This document shows, piece after piece, positions 35,062 through 47,228 of a DNA stretch of 60,799 nucleotides. The notes beneath the pieces were generated by a model that worked only from the letters and a program-made list of their open reading frames with translations, had not been told where the DNA came from and ran no database searches. Within the stretch, counting starts at the first letter, position 1. Every line of letters starts with the position of its first letter. This DNA is from Basidiobolus meristosporus CBS 931.73 (Eukaryota > Basidiobolomycota > Basidiobolomycetes > Basidiobolales > Basidiobolaceae): assembly GCA_002104905.1 (NCBI GenBank), contig MCFE01000537.1:1-60799 (forward strand), read 5' to 3'. The position numbers and the translations under genes are program-made.

Positions 35062-36254
35062 TTAGGTATCTGAAAATCCGCTTAACTGCTGCAATATGAT
35101 CAGATGCATAGTTCTGATTATGTTGGCTGACAACTCCCCTGAGTATGTGATATCTAGCCATGTTCCAAGCATGATATATATCAGAATACCGGCCATAGAT
35201 TGATAAGGAAAGTCAGAGCTTTCAGATGGCACCAAGCTCTCTTGATTTGGCTGTGTTTTGACCAAGTTAAGGCTTGTCTCCATTGGGGTAGCTGCCAGTT
35301 TACAGTCTTCCATTTGGTACTTCTTTATTATATCATAAATATACTTGGATTGGCTTAGGGTGATATTCTGGGTACTTCTGCCTATGGAGAACTTTATCCC
35401 TAAGTGGCAACTGAGTTCTCCTAGATTGGACATCCTGAACTCCTTAGATAGGCTGGATTAAGTCTCTTCCAATGTTGCTAGGTTATTGGTGGCTAAAATA
35501 AGATCATCCACATTTAGAGCTAATAGAACTAGATTTGCTCTATCTGGATTACAGTATATACTATAATCAGCATTACACCTTTTGAAACTCAAAGATTCCA
35601 AATGAGAATCTTTCTTGCAATTCCAGGCCCTTGAGGATTGTATGAGACCATATAGAGACTTTTTAAGCTTGCAGACCAAATGGGGGTTATCTTGGCCAAC
35701 AAACCAATCAGGCTGCTCCATATGTACATCCTCATCAAGTTCTCCATTCAAAAATGCAGTTTTTATATCCATTTGACGTATGTAAAAGCTGTATTGGCTG
35801 CAATAGCCAATATCAATCTGATGGAATTAATCTTGGCTACCAGTGCAAAGGTCTGAGTATAGTCAAGGCCTTTTATTTGAGAGTCTCCTTTGGCCACAAG
35901 TCTTGCTTTGTATCATTCAATTGTACCATTGGCCTTGTATTTTGTCTTGAAGACCCATCTGCATCCAATTGATTTTTGGTAGATTGGTAATTTGACCAAG
36001 TCCCAAGTTTGATTTTCCATCAGGGCCTGATATTCCTCAGTCATTGCAGATCCCCAAAACTTTGTGTGAGGGCCATTTATGGCCTCTTTTACAGTCAGTG
36101 GCTCATCAATATGGACTGAATAGGCATAGGCTAAGTTTGTACACTCATTGATATAGTAATTTGGGCTATTTCTTGTCTGGTTGGATCTCCAGGCATTTGA
36201 TACTGGGATGATCACTTCTGGGATATTCCTGGGCACAGGTTTAGGCTGAACCAT
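35062..36254 (-). pseudogene. Copia reverse transcriptase (broken)
   Basis: Consecutive frames (36254-35913, 35772-35458, 35433-35062) cover the [72 protein letters not shown] and the active site LNVDDLILATNN. The catalytic box reads NVDD rather than YVDD. Frameshifts separate the pieces. Confidence 0.9.
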
Positions 36255-36354
36255 GGTTGTAGAGTCCTCTGGAGTGAAAAAATTTCATTGTTTTGCTCTG
36301 ATTCATTTCTGACAATTGGTGGACTTGAGATCAGATTTTTGTCATCATATGATG

Positions 36355-37326
36355 TCATTTTTTATGAAAATTTGAATTCTCATAAAGAAACACTTCCCTG
36401 GACTTGATAAGCTTCATTGCTTTGGTATTGTAGAGTCTGTATGCTTTACTCTTAATGCAGTAGCCCAAAAATATGCATTTTACACTTTTTGGCTCAAATT
36501 TTGACTGATTTTGGGGCAGTTTCTTGGCATATGCTATACACCCATTTATTTTTAGATGTTCTGCCATTGGTCTGTACCAATACCATGCTTTAAATGGAGT
36601 AGAATCACAAAGTATTCTGGTATAACTCCTATTTTAAGGTACACTGCTGTGGCAACTGATTCCACCCAAAACCACAGGATAAGTTTTGATCATGGATCAT
36701 AGATCTTGCCATATCAATTACTGATCTGTTTAGATGTTCTACTACTCCATTTTGTTGTGGGAAGTATGGTACAGTAGTTCCTTGCTTTTCCCAGGAATTT
36801 TGCAGAAGTGGCTGAAAAGTTTTGAGGTTTTTTCTCCACCATTGCCAGAGTGTTTTTTCTTGATTTTTTCACCAGTTTCTCTCCCCACCATGGCTTTGAG
36901 CTCCCTGAGCTTAGACAGAGCTTCTTCTTTTCTCCCCATGAAGTAGACCCATGTGTATCTTGTATAATCATCAACAAAAGTTATTAAATACTTCATCCCA
37001 CCTAAGGATAAATTTTGCATTGGTCCACACAGATCTAAGTGAATTAGATCTAATTTTTCTTACTTTGATCAACCCAGAGCTCTGGAACAGTTGTCTGGCT
37101 TGTTTCCCACTTATGCAGGCTTCACAGTGCTTCAAATTAGCAGGGGGATCAATTTTACTCTGGAAATTAGCTGATCTTTGATCAATTTTTGCAAATAATA
37201 AAAGTTGATGTGCCCAAATCTCCTGTGCCAAAGCATTGGTATTTCTTCATTTAAGTTACTTATATTGGCTTCTGAATATGACAGAATATATGTCAACTTG
37301 TATAGATTCTGATCTCTGATACCCAA
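36355..37326 (-). pseudogene. Copia GAG-pre-integrase and integrase (broken)
   Basis: The zinc-binding pre-integrase region (LWHRRFGHINFYYLQKLI with the later CEACISGKQ) is followed by the catalytic core (YLITFVDDYTRYTWVYFM, the first acidic residue in VDDYTRY, then HSGNGGE). The C-terminal part follows (FEPKSVKCIFLGYCIKSKAYR). Several overlapping frames show frameshift damage. Confidence 0.88.
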
Positions 37327-38499
37327 AGCAATACGGACACCATTTTGAACAGTGATATTTCAAACAGAATTGTCAAAGCTGGAACTGTGTCCTTCTACAG
37401 TGGCCTTGCTCACTGATAGTAGGTTCTTGGCTATTTCTGGTACATAGGGTACATCTCTAAAGGTGAGTGTATGGCTTCCTTCACTGCTTCTAAGGCCTAC
37501 TTGGATAGTTTCTTGTCCCACTGCATCAAGTGTTCTATCATCACCCATGAAATCCTTGTTGATTGGAATTTCTTAATATTGGGTAAAAAGTTCTTTTTGG
37601 TGTGTAAAGTATTGAGATGCTCCAGAGTCAATATACCATGTCTGAGAATCCTTGTTTGTGATCATATTTAGTGCAGAGATGAATAGTTTCTCCTCAGTTG
37701 TTGCAGTATTTCCATATTTAGGCTTCTTTTGCTGATTATCACTCTTTTTGAGACACCAGCGTGATGTGTGTCCTTTCCTTTTGCGGTAGTTGCCAAACAG
37801 GTTGCTATTGCCTTTGTAAGGTCTTGGGTGCCTCCTTTGTTGGTTATCATTGCTTATTAAAGCCTTTTCTTCTTCCTTCTTATTGGTGCTTCACTTTCTT
37901 GATTCTTTGTCCAGGAGCCTTCCATATATGTAATTTAAGGTCAAATTATCAGTTCTGGACTCTAGGGCTGATACAAGGCCCTTGAGCTTGTCTATCAGGC
38001 TATTCAGGATGGTTACTATCACATCCACTTCAGAAGTTGGTATGCCCACAGATTCCATCTCATCTACCAGCAGGGTATATCTGTTGATTACATTTTTCAT
38101 TTCTTCTCCTGGCTGCATCTTTGTAGTAGAGAACTTTTGTCTCAGATACATTTTCTTAGCAGCTGAACATGACTGGTAGGTGTCTTCTAATGCGTTCCAG
38201 GCATTTTTTGCCATTTTTGATCTTGAGAATTGAATCAGCAATTTGTCTTTAAATCAAAGCAAATGCAGTTAAAGGCACTTTGTTCTTTCTTCTGGTACTT
38301 TAAGGCTTCCTCTCCCACGTTTTTAGGAGGGCATTCTTCTCTCATGACAATATCCCAAAGGCTTCTTTCTTGTAGCAGGATCTTCAACTTCACCTTCCGT
38401 GCTTGGTAGTTAAGTCCATCCAACTTTTCAGCAGAGTGGAAAGTTCCAGTAATAGCAGTAGTTGACATTGCAGAGAGTGACAGCTTGGAGCTCATAGCC
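37327..38499 (-). pseudogene. Copia gag and protease (broken)
   Basis: Gag is of the copia type (KLDGLNYQARKVKLKILLQE, then NAWNALEDTYQSCSAAKKMY, NRYTLLVDEMESVGIPTSEV), followed by a nucleocapsid-like stretch near 37,790 (KGHTSRW). The protease has the aspartic-protease DSGAS-type motif near 37,625 and a late SHTLTFRDVPYVPEIAKNLL segment. Internal stops break the frame. Confidence 0.85.
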
Positions 38500-38848
38500 T
38501 GTTGTAAGAGTCTTGGAGATATTGGAAGTGATTGGGAGGACAAGTAGATTATGTGGTTCTGATTTAATGATTCATTGAGTGTAAAAGTAATACTTACACT
38601 TTCTCATGGTCTTGGCATAAGAACCATGTAGAATAGGCTAAGGAAGGTCCCAAGAACATATGTGCAAAGTTTGAGGCTGTTTGGACTACTTTGATGATTT
38701 TCATGTTCTGGGTACCAGGTATTTTGGTGAAAATATCTCAAGTAAATCCCAACAAGGAATTTAGTTGGTATTCTCTAGGATTTGAAAGTAATCATATAAG
38801 TGACTAAGTTAGGTGAATATTTGGGTGGAATTACAAATTCTTACAACA
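38500..38848 (-). repeat. Copia 5' LTR (349 bp)
   Basis: TGTTGTAAGAG...TTACAACA, the partner of 34,176-34,523. The two LTRs have visibly diverged, so the insertion is not recent. Confidence 0.93.
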
Positions 38849-38853
38849 ATGAC
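38849..38853. repeat. Target-site duplication, right copy (ATGAC)
   Basis: Matches 34,171-34,175. Confidence 0.9.
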
Positions 38854-39029
38854 CACATGAAAATTGATCAGGTGTGACAGCTGAAAATAGATGCTGAGAA
38901 GTGATTGAATAAACCATAACAGAGATTAATTATGTTAAAGTTAGGGAAAATCAGTTAGGGTACTAGATTTTCTAACACAGTGAAATTGGCCAAGTTTAAA
39001 TGTTGATGCACAACAGTCAGCAGTATGTC

Positions 39030-39620
39030 TTAAGAAACTCAGGCACTTCAAATAATCTATCTTGCAATCTGGATTCTTGATAACTCTTTGGGACCATGTA
39101 GAGATTTTTTGAGCTTGCAAAGCGTAGGGGCTTATCTCATTCAATGCACCCATGTGGTTGGCGCACATATGTGCCCTGAGTAGACTTCCCATTCAAAAAT
39201 GCAGTTTGCACACTCATTTGATGAACAAAAACCTTAAATTTGAGTGCACAAGCCATTATTCATCTTATGGTATTAAACTTAACCACTAATGCAAAGGTAT
39301 CAGCGTAGTCTAGCTCATTAGCTTCAGAGTATTGTTTAGCTACAAGTTTGCCTAAGTATCTTCCATCTGTGACAACAGCCATATATTTTGTGTTGGATAT
39401 TCATCTGCATCAACCAATTTGTGGTCAATTGGTGATTTAATCTGGTTCTGAGTATGCATATCTACTTGGGCCTGATACTCTTCATTTATTGCAGATCTTC
39501 AAAGCATTGTCTGAGGGCTATTTAGGGCCTCTTTACTATCAGAGGTGCTTGGTATGGAATTCCTTGGCATAGGCTAGGTATATGCACGCATTAAGATAGT
39601 AATTTGGCCCATCTCTAATA
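39030..39620 (-). mobile_element. Copia reverse-transcriptase remnant (5' half of RT)
   Basis: Parallels about 35,560-36,120 of the complete element: the same landmarks in the same order (the TEEYQAQ-like region, the KTAFLNG-equivalent, the LYGL-equivalent) with many stops. With 33,411-33,700 it appears to form one older copia RT split by later insertions. Confidence 0.7.
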
Positions 39621-39724
39621 TGGCAGAATCTTCTGGCTTGTAATTCTAGAATGATAACATGTCTGGGCACATTGGACTATGTTGCTGTCAAATGTGTGAG
39701 ATCCATAGGGTATATTTCATAGTT

Positions 39725-40730
39725 CTACCACATTATTGTTATCAAAATGCCAACACCAAGAGCATTGTCTTCCCAGTAAGCAAATCTACAGAAGGCAGCA
39801 TGTAATTGCAGCAAAGTTGGTAAGCTTTCAGCCATTGTCTGGATTACCAAATATATTGGAAACCAGAGATACTTAAGATAGAGGGTACTTGCTAGAGTAA
39901 AGCTTTCCACTAGGTACAATGCATATGATTTCAAAATATCATAATACTAAAAACCAAGTTGTACATGGGTCATTTCTAGCTAAATGTGCCATACAAGATA
40001 CTGGCAAAATTTGAAAGAATTAGCAAGATATTATAGAGTATCTGCTACCCAATGAACTTCTCATGGGCTCCAATGCATATTTATACTCATATGTAACAAT
40101 ACAAATGCAAGGACCGGATGAGCTGGATATGTATATATTCAAGAGCCCTTCTGAAGCCATTTCTACCCAGTGCACATGGGAAGCATTGGGAGTCATATTT
40201 TGACATTGTAGGAATACCTATCCAGAAACAGATCACTAATTTAAGCTTGATGCACTTACAGCTTTTATGCCAGACATTTGTGCCAGGATTTGAGTGGCTA
40301 TACTATAAGCATAAAGCTGAATGCATTGATCACTGTCACTACTGTATCCATTCTCTACTCCATCTTACCTTGTGTGTGGAAAATATTGGTACTTGCTTCA
40401 CCTTGTGGGAATGTTCTATGGAGTGGTTGTGTGGGGAGATACAAAGACAAGTCAAGTTGCAGGTACTATCATACCCCAATCTCATAAAAAATATTACCAT
40501 TGAGACCATCATTGATGTGATGAGTTGTTATATGGAGACACCTATGCCTTTGGCATTATGAAGCTAAGCAGCAGAGTTGGGCAGTGTGCAACAAGCAGCC
40601 AATTCTATTAGGACATATTACTTAAGTATGCCTGGTTTCTCTTTATTACAAGGCAGTTTCTGCACTATTTAATTCAGAATCCACCCACAAAAGTACCAAA
40701 GCACACCTATAAGGGGGACTAGAATCCAAT
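39725..40730 (+). mobile_element. Tnp2-type (CACTA/En-Spm) transposase fragment, C-terminal part
   Basis: Plus-strand translation gives MSWICIYSRALLKPFLPS, HLQLLCQTFVPGFEWLYY and a segment equivalent to HSLLH...VENIG...F.ME, the conserved C-terminal region of fungal Tnp2-family DDE transposases. It is the inverted counterpart of 41,820-42,900. The N-terminal half is missing and stops are present. Confidence 0.75.
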
Positions 40731-41300
40731 AGTTTTTGTTATTTGAGTTGTAGATGGAATATACAAGGTAGTAGTGAGAAGCAAATAAATTAGGGTGATT
40801 CCAATATACCCCCTATGAAAATAATTGTGATGATCCTGCCAAGAGGCCATCACATCTATACAAAGACTGTTTAAAGGAAATGCACCCCAGATTTCACAAA
40901 AAACTTGTACTAAATTTTTCTTCACAGCAACACATAAGTGCTTTTGATTGATTCTTTGCCAATTATCTCAATTTCTGATCCTAGAGACACATCACCTCCT
41001 ACATTTATGGGCATTGGTTAGCTATTACTTCTTTTTCACACACCTTTCATGCTGACACACCCTATGTAAAATAATTTGATCCTGTGGGTGGATCCAATCC
41101 AGATCATCCAACAAGATCCGGTTTAGAGACCATCATAATAACAGCAGCTTGGAATTAGTGACCCTCCTGACAATCTTGTAACAAGATCATGACGGTGTTT
41201 TGCAAATTTTACAGCCAAATAAAGGGATAAAACTTGACAATTTTTGATTGGTGCTGTGAAAATATTTGCATGGTATTGTTGCAGTCTTTCAGCACTCCAT
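40731..41300. other. Centre between inverted Tnp2 copies
   Basis: No gene is seen. A+T-rich, CpG-poor spacer between the convergent transposase copies. Confidence 0.5.
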
Positions 41301-41302
41301 TA

Positions 41303-43560
41303 CTATTTTAAGTGGATCCAGTTGGCCTGAACTTCAAATTGCCTTATATGGCAAGAAACTTGATGGTATTTTGATGGCCTCACAGCAAGACTCTGATGGC
41401 TTTTTCTTGGCAGTATGACGGCCTGCTGCTGGTTCTGTATGATGCTACCGTACCAATTTACCAAATGGTATTTCCTTTTTCTACCTCCCCTTGTGCAATT
41501 CATGTATTCCACTATATAATCACCTTTCTTTATTTGCTTACCTACTACAACCGTGGATATTCCACAAATAGTTTGAATCAAAAAAAACTATGGCCTCCTG
41601 CCTACTGACCTCTACAAATGCGCACACCTGTTGCAATTGACATACTTCTATCACATCAACTTTATGGCTTTTTAGTGTGATACTTGCAAAGTTGCCATAT
41701 ACCTTGTACTGCTGGTAGCATATGCATCTTGCAAACATATGCTTGGTTGTTGCCACTTTGGCCATGAATACCTCCTGAATATTGGCAAAGAGCTTCTTAG
41801 TATTTAGCCAATATATTCCTTCTCCCTGCTGGATTCTAGTCCCCCTTACAGGTGCGCTCTGGCTTTTGTTTGTGTGAATTCTGTATTGAATGGTGTAGAA
41901 TTTGGCTTGTGACCACAAGAAATCTGGCATATCTTGGTGAAGTTTTCCTGATAAAAATTACTTGCTTGTTGCACCCAACCCAACTTTGCATTACTTGACT
42001 GAATACCCATGCATTGGGGCTGTTTAGCTTTGTAATGCCATAGGCATAGGTGTCTCCATGTGCACATTTGTCCTCAGTACTTTCCAACTCTTTCTGGCTG
42101 TCCTCTATGTGCCAACTCATCACATCCATGACGGACTTGAAGGTAATATTCTTGATGAGATTGGGATATGGTAGTACCTGCAACTTGACTTGTCTTCCTA
42201 TCTCCCACACATCTGCTCCATAGGAAACTCCCAAAAGGTGAAGCAAGGCCCAATATTCTCCACACACCATGCAAGATGGAGTAGAGAATGGATACTGTAG
42301 TGGCAGAGATCTACGCATTCAGCTTTATGTTTGTAGTATAGCCACTTAAATCCTGTCACAAACTCCTCACACAACAGCTGTAGATGTGTCAAGTTGGCAT
42401 TGGTGATCCGCTTCTGGATAAATATTCCTACAATGTCCATATATGACTCCCAATGCTTCCAATGTACTCTTGGTAGGAATGGCTTCAGAACACCACTTGA
42501 ATAAATACATATCCAGCTCATCCAGTCTTTGCATTTGTATTGTCACATATGCATATGAATATTAAGTGGAGCCTGTGAGAAGTACTTAAGGTAGCAGATA
42601 CTCTATAATATCTTGCCAATTTTTTCAAACTTCTCTGGTATCTCAAAGGGCTCATTTAGCTTGAAACGCCCCATGTACAACTTGGTCATCAGTATAGGGA
42701 TATTGTTGAAAAGCAAATGCATTGCTCCCAGTGGAAAGCTTTTGCTCCAACAGATACCCTCTGTCTTAACTATCCCTGGTTTCCAACTGATTCCATATTC
42801 TGGCCAGTGGCTTATAGCTTGCCAACTTTACTGCAATTGCATGCTTGATTCTGTACATTCTCTCTGTGGATAGATGTTGTTTTTAATGCTGGTGTTTGGG
42901 TAATAATAATGTGTGTGAGTTGGGGAGTAAATCCCCTGGATCTCACACACTCAACAGCAATACCATCCATTGTGCCCAGAAAAACCTGTTATCTTGCTGA
43001 TGGCTGGGGTATCCCCAATGCAGATAATTATATGTGCTTTTATATGATGGCCATTAACCGTTATCCTGCTGGAAAGCATACAAAATTTATCCAGCAATGG
43101 ATACAGGTAGCTATCTAGGTTGGATGGTGATTTAGGCCCAGATACCAGTGAGACTACCATTGATTTATTGCTCTGATACTGTAAGGTGGGTGGCAGATTC
43201 AGATTGATGAGAATCAGTGGCTAGCAGAATTTGCTGGTAGAGTACTTGTTTAATGAGAATCCATCAAGTGCTAAAGCAAATGCATGGTCATACATACCTT
43301 CAAAGTAGCCTTTGCTTCTTAGCTGTTTGTAATGTTTGCCATTGAATATATTAGACTTGTCCTTGTAATACTTCCTATGCTGTCTGCATGTTCCATGGCT
43401 GAGAGGCTTGCCACAGTAGCCACATGGGCTTTTTTCTCTTCTCTTATGGCATTGAGTCAAAGTAGTCTTGTCCATGGGGCAAACAGTTTGACCTTCAACA
43501 ATGTGAAGCTATTATATCATTTTTTGGTCAATACTCATGTGAATTTAAGACAGTCTTGTA
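41303..43560 (-). mobile_element. Tnp2-type (CACTA/En-Spm) transposase, fuller but broken copy
   Basis: Read on the minus strand: an N-terminal zinc-finger-like motif (CGYCGKPLSHGTCRQHRKYY, near 43,410), then FEGMYDHAFALALDGFSLNK, SGPKSPSNLDSYLYPLLDKF, the ICIGDTPAISKITGFSGHNG segment typical of Tnp2 (the catalytic GDxPA box), MSWICIYSSGVLKPFLP and the HSLLHLAWCVENIG region. A 130-codon C-terminal frame ends near 41,303. At least five frame breaks make it non-functional. I could not locate CACTA terminal inverted repeats. Confidence 0.82.
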
Positions 43561-43697
43561 TTTGAGACATTGCACCTACATGAATGTAAGATTCAATGAT
43601 GACCCACCATAGTAAGAATCATAAATAAAATTGTGGCACCACATACACACAAATATGTAACACTATTTCCCCTTTGGTTTGACTCACTTCCATATAC

Positions 43698-45030
43698 ATG
43701 CCACCAAAAAATAAAGCAAAGTTGTCTGGTTCTCAACCAAACCCCACCACTGATGACAACAGAAGAATGGTTGGACAACAGCTTGCTTTGACAATCAGTG
43801 CAACAAGCAGGGCTACATCCAAAAAAGGCCCTGTGGACAGTGTGCCCATTGAAGGTAATAATGTGGACTCCTCAGGCTCTCAGCCAAGTAGGCAATTGAG
43901 AAGCTCTGTGGAGCCATAAGCTGGCCATTATGCTCAGGCAGATTAGAATGTAGCAAATGCAGTACCCTCAGTTGAAGATCAGCAGGTGGCCATGATAACA
44001 TCACCACCACCCATATTAGGAACTATGTTGTCAGCTCATACCAAAGCATTAATGAAGCAATTAGTTGCAGTGGCTGATAGGATAGATGAAATGGCCCAGA
44101 GAGATCAGGCGGTAGTCCAGAAATAGAATGAGTGGATAATACATGTAGAGCAATCAATATCCCAGGTAGGGAAAGCAGTATCTTTGCTGCAGAGAAGGAA
44201 CTCAAGTAGCTCAATGTCACAGCCCAGAATTGAGCCATTTCTTGATGTAACAGCAGAGGAACACCATACAGTCTTTGAAGCACAACAACAGTGCCCAAAG
44301 ATAAAGCCCACAGAAAAAGCTATCACAGTGTGGGAGGGAGACATTGTGGTGTTTATACCAAAGCCTAAAAATCAGAAGACTTTGAAGATCTGTGAAGCTG
44401 TTGAGTGCAATAATAAAGAGTGGGCTAATATATAAGAGGCCGTCAGAAGTCTAGCACACCGTTGCCTTAAGGCCAGCATACCATGGGACCATCAGGAACT
44501 CAAGGCCAAGCAGAATGCACTTGACTTGTTCCATGAGCATTATCCTGGATTCAAACGGGCAAACAAATTTTGGGCCAGCATTGATATGCTAAGAAAGTAT
44601 CTTAAGAATAGCAGAAACTATCAAAGGCAGAAGAACAAGGGTGCCATGGCTAAAAACCAGCAGCTTCTTTGAGAGCCAGTTACATGCAGGGCAAAAAGCT
44701 CCAGACAAGCGTCAAAGAGATGTCAGGCAGCTGGAAGAGTGCCAATTAAGGGCAAGTAGACAGACATGGATGCACCAGCACAATATTTATCAAGGAAAAA
44801 GCGTGGTACCACTCAAGAAGCACCCAGTCAAAGCAGCAGTGAAGGACCTGGCAATGATAAAAACCAGCTGCTTTTACAGGAGCCCATCACAACTACAGTT
44901 GAGAGCTCAAAACAAGATGAAAAGAAATGTCAGGTTGCCAGAAGAGTGCCAATAAGGGACAAGCAGGCCAAAACAGATTTGTCAGAGCAGAATTTATTCA
45001 GGAGAAAACATAGTTCTTCACAAGCATCAT
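43698..45030 (+). pseudogene. Divergent second ORF beside Tnp2, six C-to-T-type stops
   Basis: A single plus-strand frame begins MPPKNKAKLSGSQPNPTTDD and is kept to about 45,028. It has stops at 43,917 (TAA), 43,944 (TAG), 44,124 (TAG), 44,433 (TAA), 44,670 (TGA) and 44,757 (TAG). The protein-like text includes LVAVADRIDEMAQRDQAVVQ, a central segment with KAITVWEGDIVVFIPKPKNQ, and a basic C-terminal part with HEHYPGFKRANKFWASIDML. I recognise no domain. It starts about 220 bp from the N-terminus of the divergent Tnp2 frame, so it may be that element's accessory gene, as CACTA elements often carry two genes. Its 3' end is replaced by a copia fragment at about 45,028. Confidence 0.6.
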
Positions 45031-47228
45031 CTGTATCCAATTGATTATTGGTTACTACTAATTTGGCTAAGTCCCAAGTTTGTTTTTCCATATGGGCATG
45101 ATACTCCTCAGTCATTGCAGATCTCCAGAAGTTTGTCTGAGGGCTATTTAGGGCCTCTTTTACAGTCTGGGGTTAATCAATATGGACTGAACAGACAAAG
45201 GTTAAGTTTGTACTACCATTTGTTTAATATGTTGAGCTATTTGTGGACTTGCAAAATCTCTGGGTCTGGGAGACTAAAATGATCACTTCTTGGATGTTCT
45301 AGGCACTGACTCAGGCTGCACTTAAAGTTGCACAGTTCTCTGGAGTGAGGAAATTTTCATTGCATTATTCTGACTTAATTCTGACCATTGGTAGACCTGA
45401 GATATGATACTTGTCATTATCTAGGTCATTTTTTGTGAAAAATTCAATTTATTAAGATAGCATTGCTTGGCTTGCTCAGCTTCTTTGCTTTTGTATTGCA
45501 GAATCTGAAAACCTTACTCATATTGCAAATGCTCCAAAATATGCATTTCACACTTTTGGCTCAATTTTGATGGATTTCTGGCTGGTTTCTTGGCATGTGA
45601 TGTGCACCAAAGTGTTCTTAGATGCTCTCTACCTGGCCTGTATCCAAGACATGCCTCAAATGGAGCAGAAGCACAAAGTAATCTGCCATAGCTCCTATTT
45701 TCAGGATATACAGCGGTAGTAGCTGATTCCACCAATAATCAAAAGATAATTGTAGATCATGGATCATAGATCTTGCTGTATCAATAGTTGATCTGTTTGC
45801 ATATTCTGCCACTCCATTTTGCTGTGAGATGTATGGTACAGTGGTCTCTTGCTTTATCCCAAGAGCTTTGCAGAGTTGGATGACAAGTTTTGAGATATAT
45901 TCCCCACCATTGTTGGAGTGTATTTTCTTGATTTTTGCCAGTTTCTCTCTCCACCATGGCTGTAAGCTTCCTGAGCTTTGACAAAGCTTTTTCCATGCTT
46001 TCCATTCAGTAGACCATATGTATCTTGTAAAATCATCATTCATGGTGATTTCTTGCTTCATCCCACATAAGGATAAATCTTTCATAGATATACACAGATC
46101 TGAGTGAATTAGATCAAATTTTTGCCCAATATGTATCAACCCAGAGCTCTTGATCTGCTGTTGGCCTTGAGTCCCATTTGTGTAGATTTCATAGTGCCTC
46201 AATTCTTCTAGGGGATCAATTTTAACTTTGGAAATTATCAGATCTTTGACCATTTTGCTCAAATAATCACAGTTGATGTGTCCAAATCTTCTATACCAAA
46301 GCATTGATGTTTATACATTTAAGTTATTTGTGTAAATTGCAATACTTGACACCCAAAGCAACATGGGCACCATTTTGATCAGTGATCCTGCATCCAGGGT
46401 AGTCAAACCTGAAACTGAGAATTTCTGCTGTAGCCTTGCTTACAGATATTAGGTTCTTGACTATTTTTGGTACATAGAGTACATCTCTGAAGGTAAGTGT
46501 GTGGCTTCCATCACTGCTTCTGATGCTCACCTGAATAGTTCCTTCTCACACTGCATCAAGCGTTTTAATGTCACCCATGATAGCCTTCTTGATTGGAATC
46601 TCCTCATATTAGGTAAAAAGATCATTTTAGTGTATAAAATGTCAAGACACTCCAGAGTCAGTATACTGTGTCTGAGAATCCATGTATGTGGTCATATTTA
46701 GTGCAAATATGAAAAGTCTATCATCAGTTGATGGAGCATTTCCCTATATAGGCTTTTTGTGGTTACTATCTCTTGTTTGAGATAAAGGCCTGATGTCTGT
46801 CCTTTGCTTTTGTAGTAATTGAAAGACAGGTTGCTATTGTCATAAAGGGACTTGCATACCTCTGTTGTTGGTTATTACTGCTTATTAAAGCATTCTCTTC
46901 TTCCTTCTTGTTTATGCTTAATTTTCTTCATTCAGCATCCAGAAGCCTTCCTCTATGTAACTTGAGGTCAAATTCTCAGTTCTGGTCCCTAGGGCTAATA
47001 CAAGGTCCTGTAACTCATATATTTGGCTCTCACTTGCTAATTAATTTTTATATGGTCTGTGCATAACTATCACATAGAATAGGCTAGCAAGGTTTCAAGA
47101 ATATGTGTGCAAAGTTTGGGTCTGATTGCATAACTTTGAGGTCTTTTATGTACTGCATACCTTATATATTTGTGAGAATATTCCAGATAAGTCCCATCAA
47201 GAAGTTTGGTTAGTATTCACTAAGATTT
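45029..47228 (-). mobile_element. Second copia remnant: partial RT, integrase, protease, gag and LTR end
   Basis: Minus-strand frames show the RT N-terminal region (MTEEYHAHMEKQTWDLAKL at 45,115-45,030) and then a long integrase frame (46,304-45,618). That frame has LWYRRFGHINCDYLSKMVKD, the DDFTRYIW core, SNNGGEYISKL and YISQQNGVAEYANR. Protease-region frames follow (SHTLTFRDVLYVPKIVKNL). About 46,740-47,040 resembles gag and about 47,050-47,228 resembles the copia LTR interior. The rest of RT is missing at the 45,029 junction. Confidence 0.8.

Larger units (their letters stand above)
34176..38848 (-). mobile_element. Complete Ty1/copia LTR retrotransposon, decayed coding region
   Basis: About 4.7 kb from LTR to LTR with a 5-bp duplication. 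Reading on the minus strand the order is gag, protease, integrase, RT, RNase H, which defines copia. The coding frames are broken by several stops and frameshifts, so it is not autonomous. The gag start (near 38,494) lies immediately inside the 5' LTR and overlaps a GGCTATGAGCTCC stretch that could pair with an initiator-Met tRNA internal region (inference). Confidence 0.93.
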
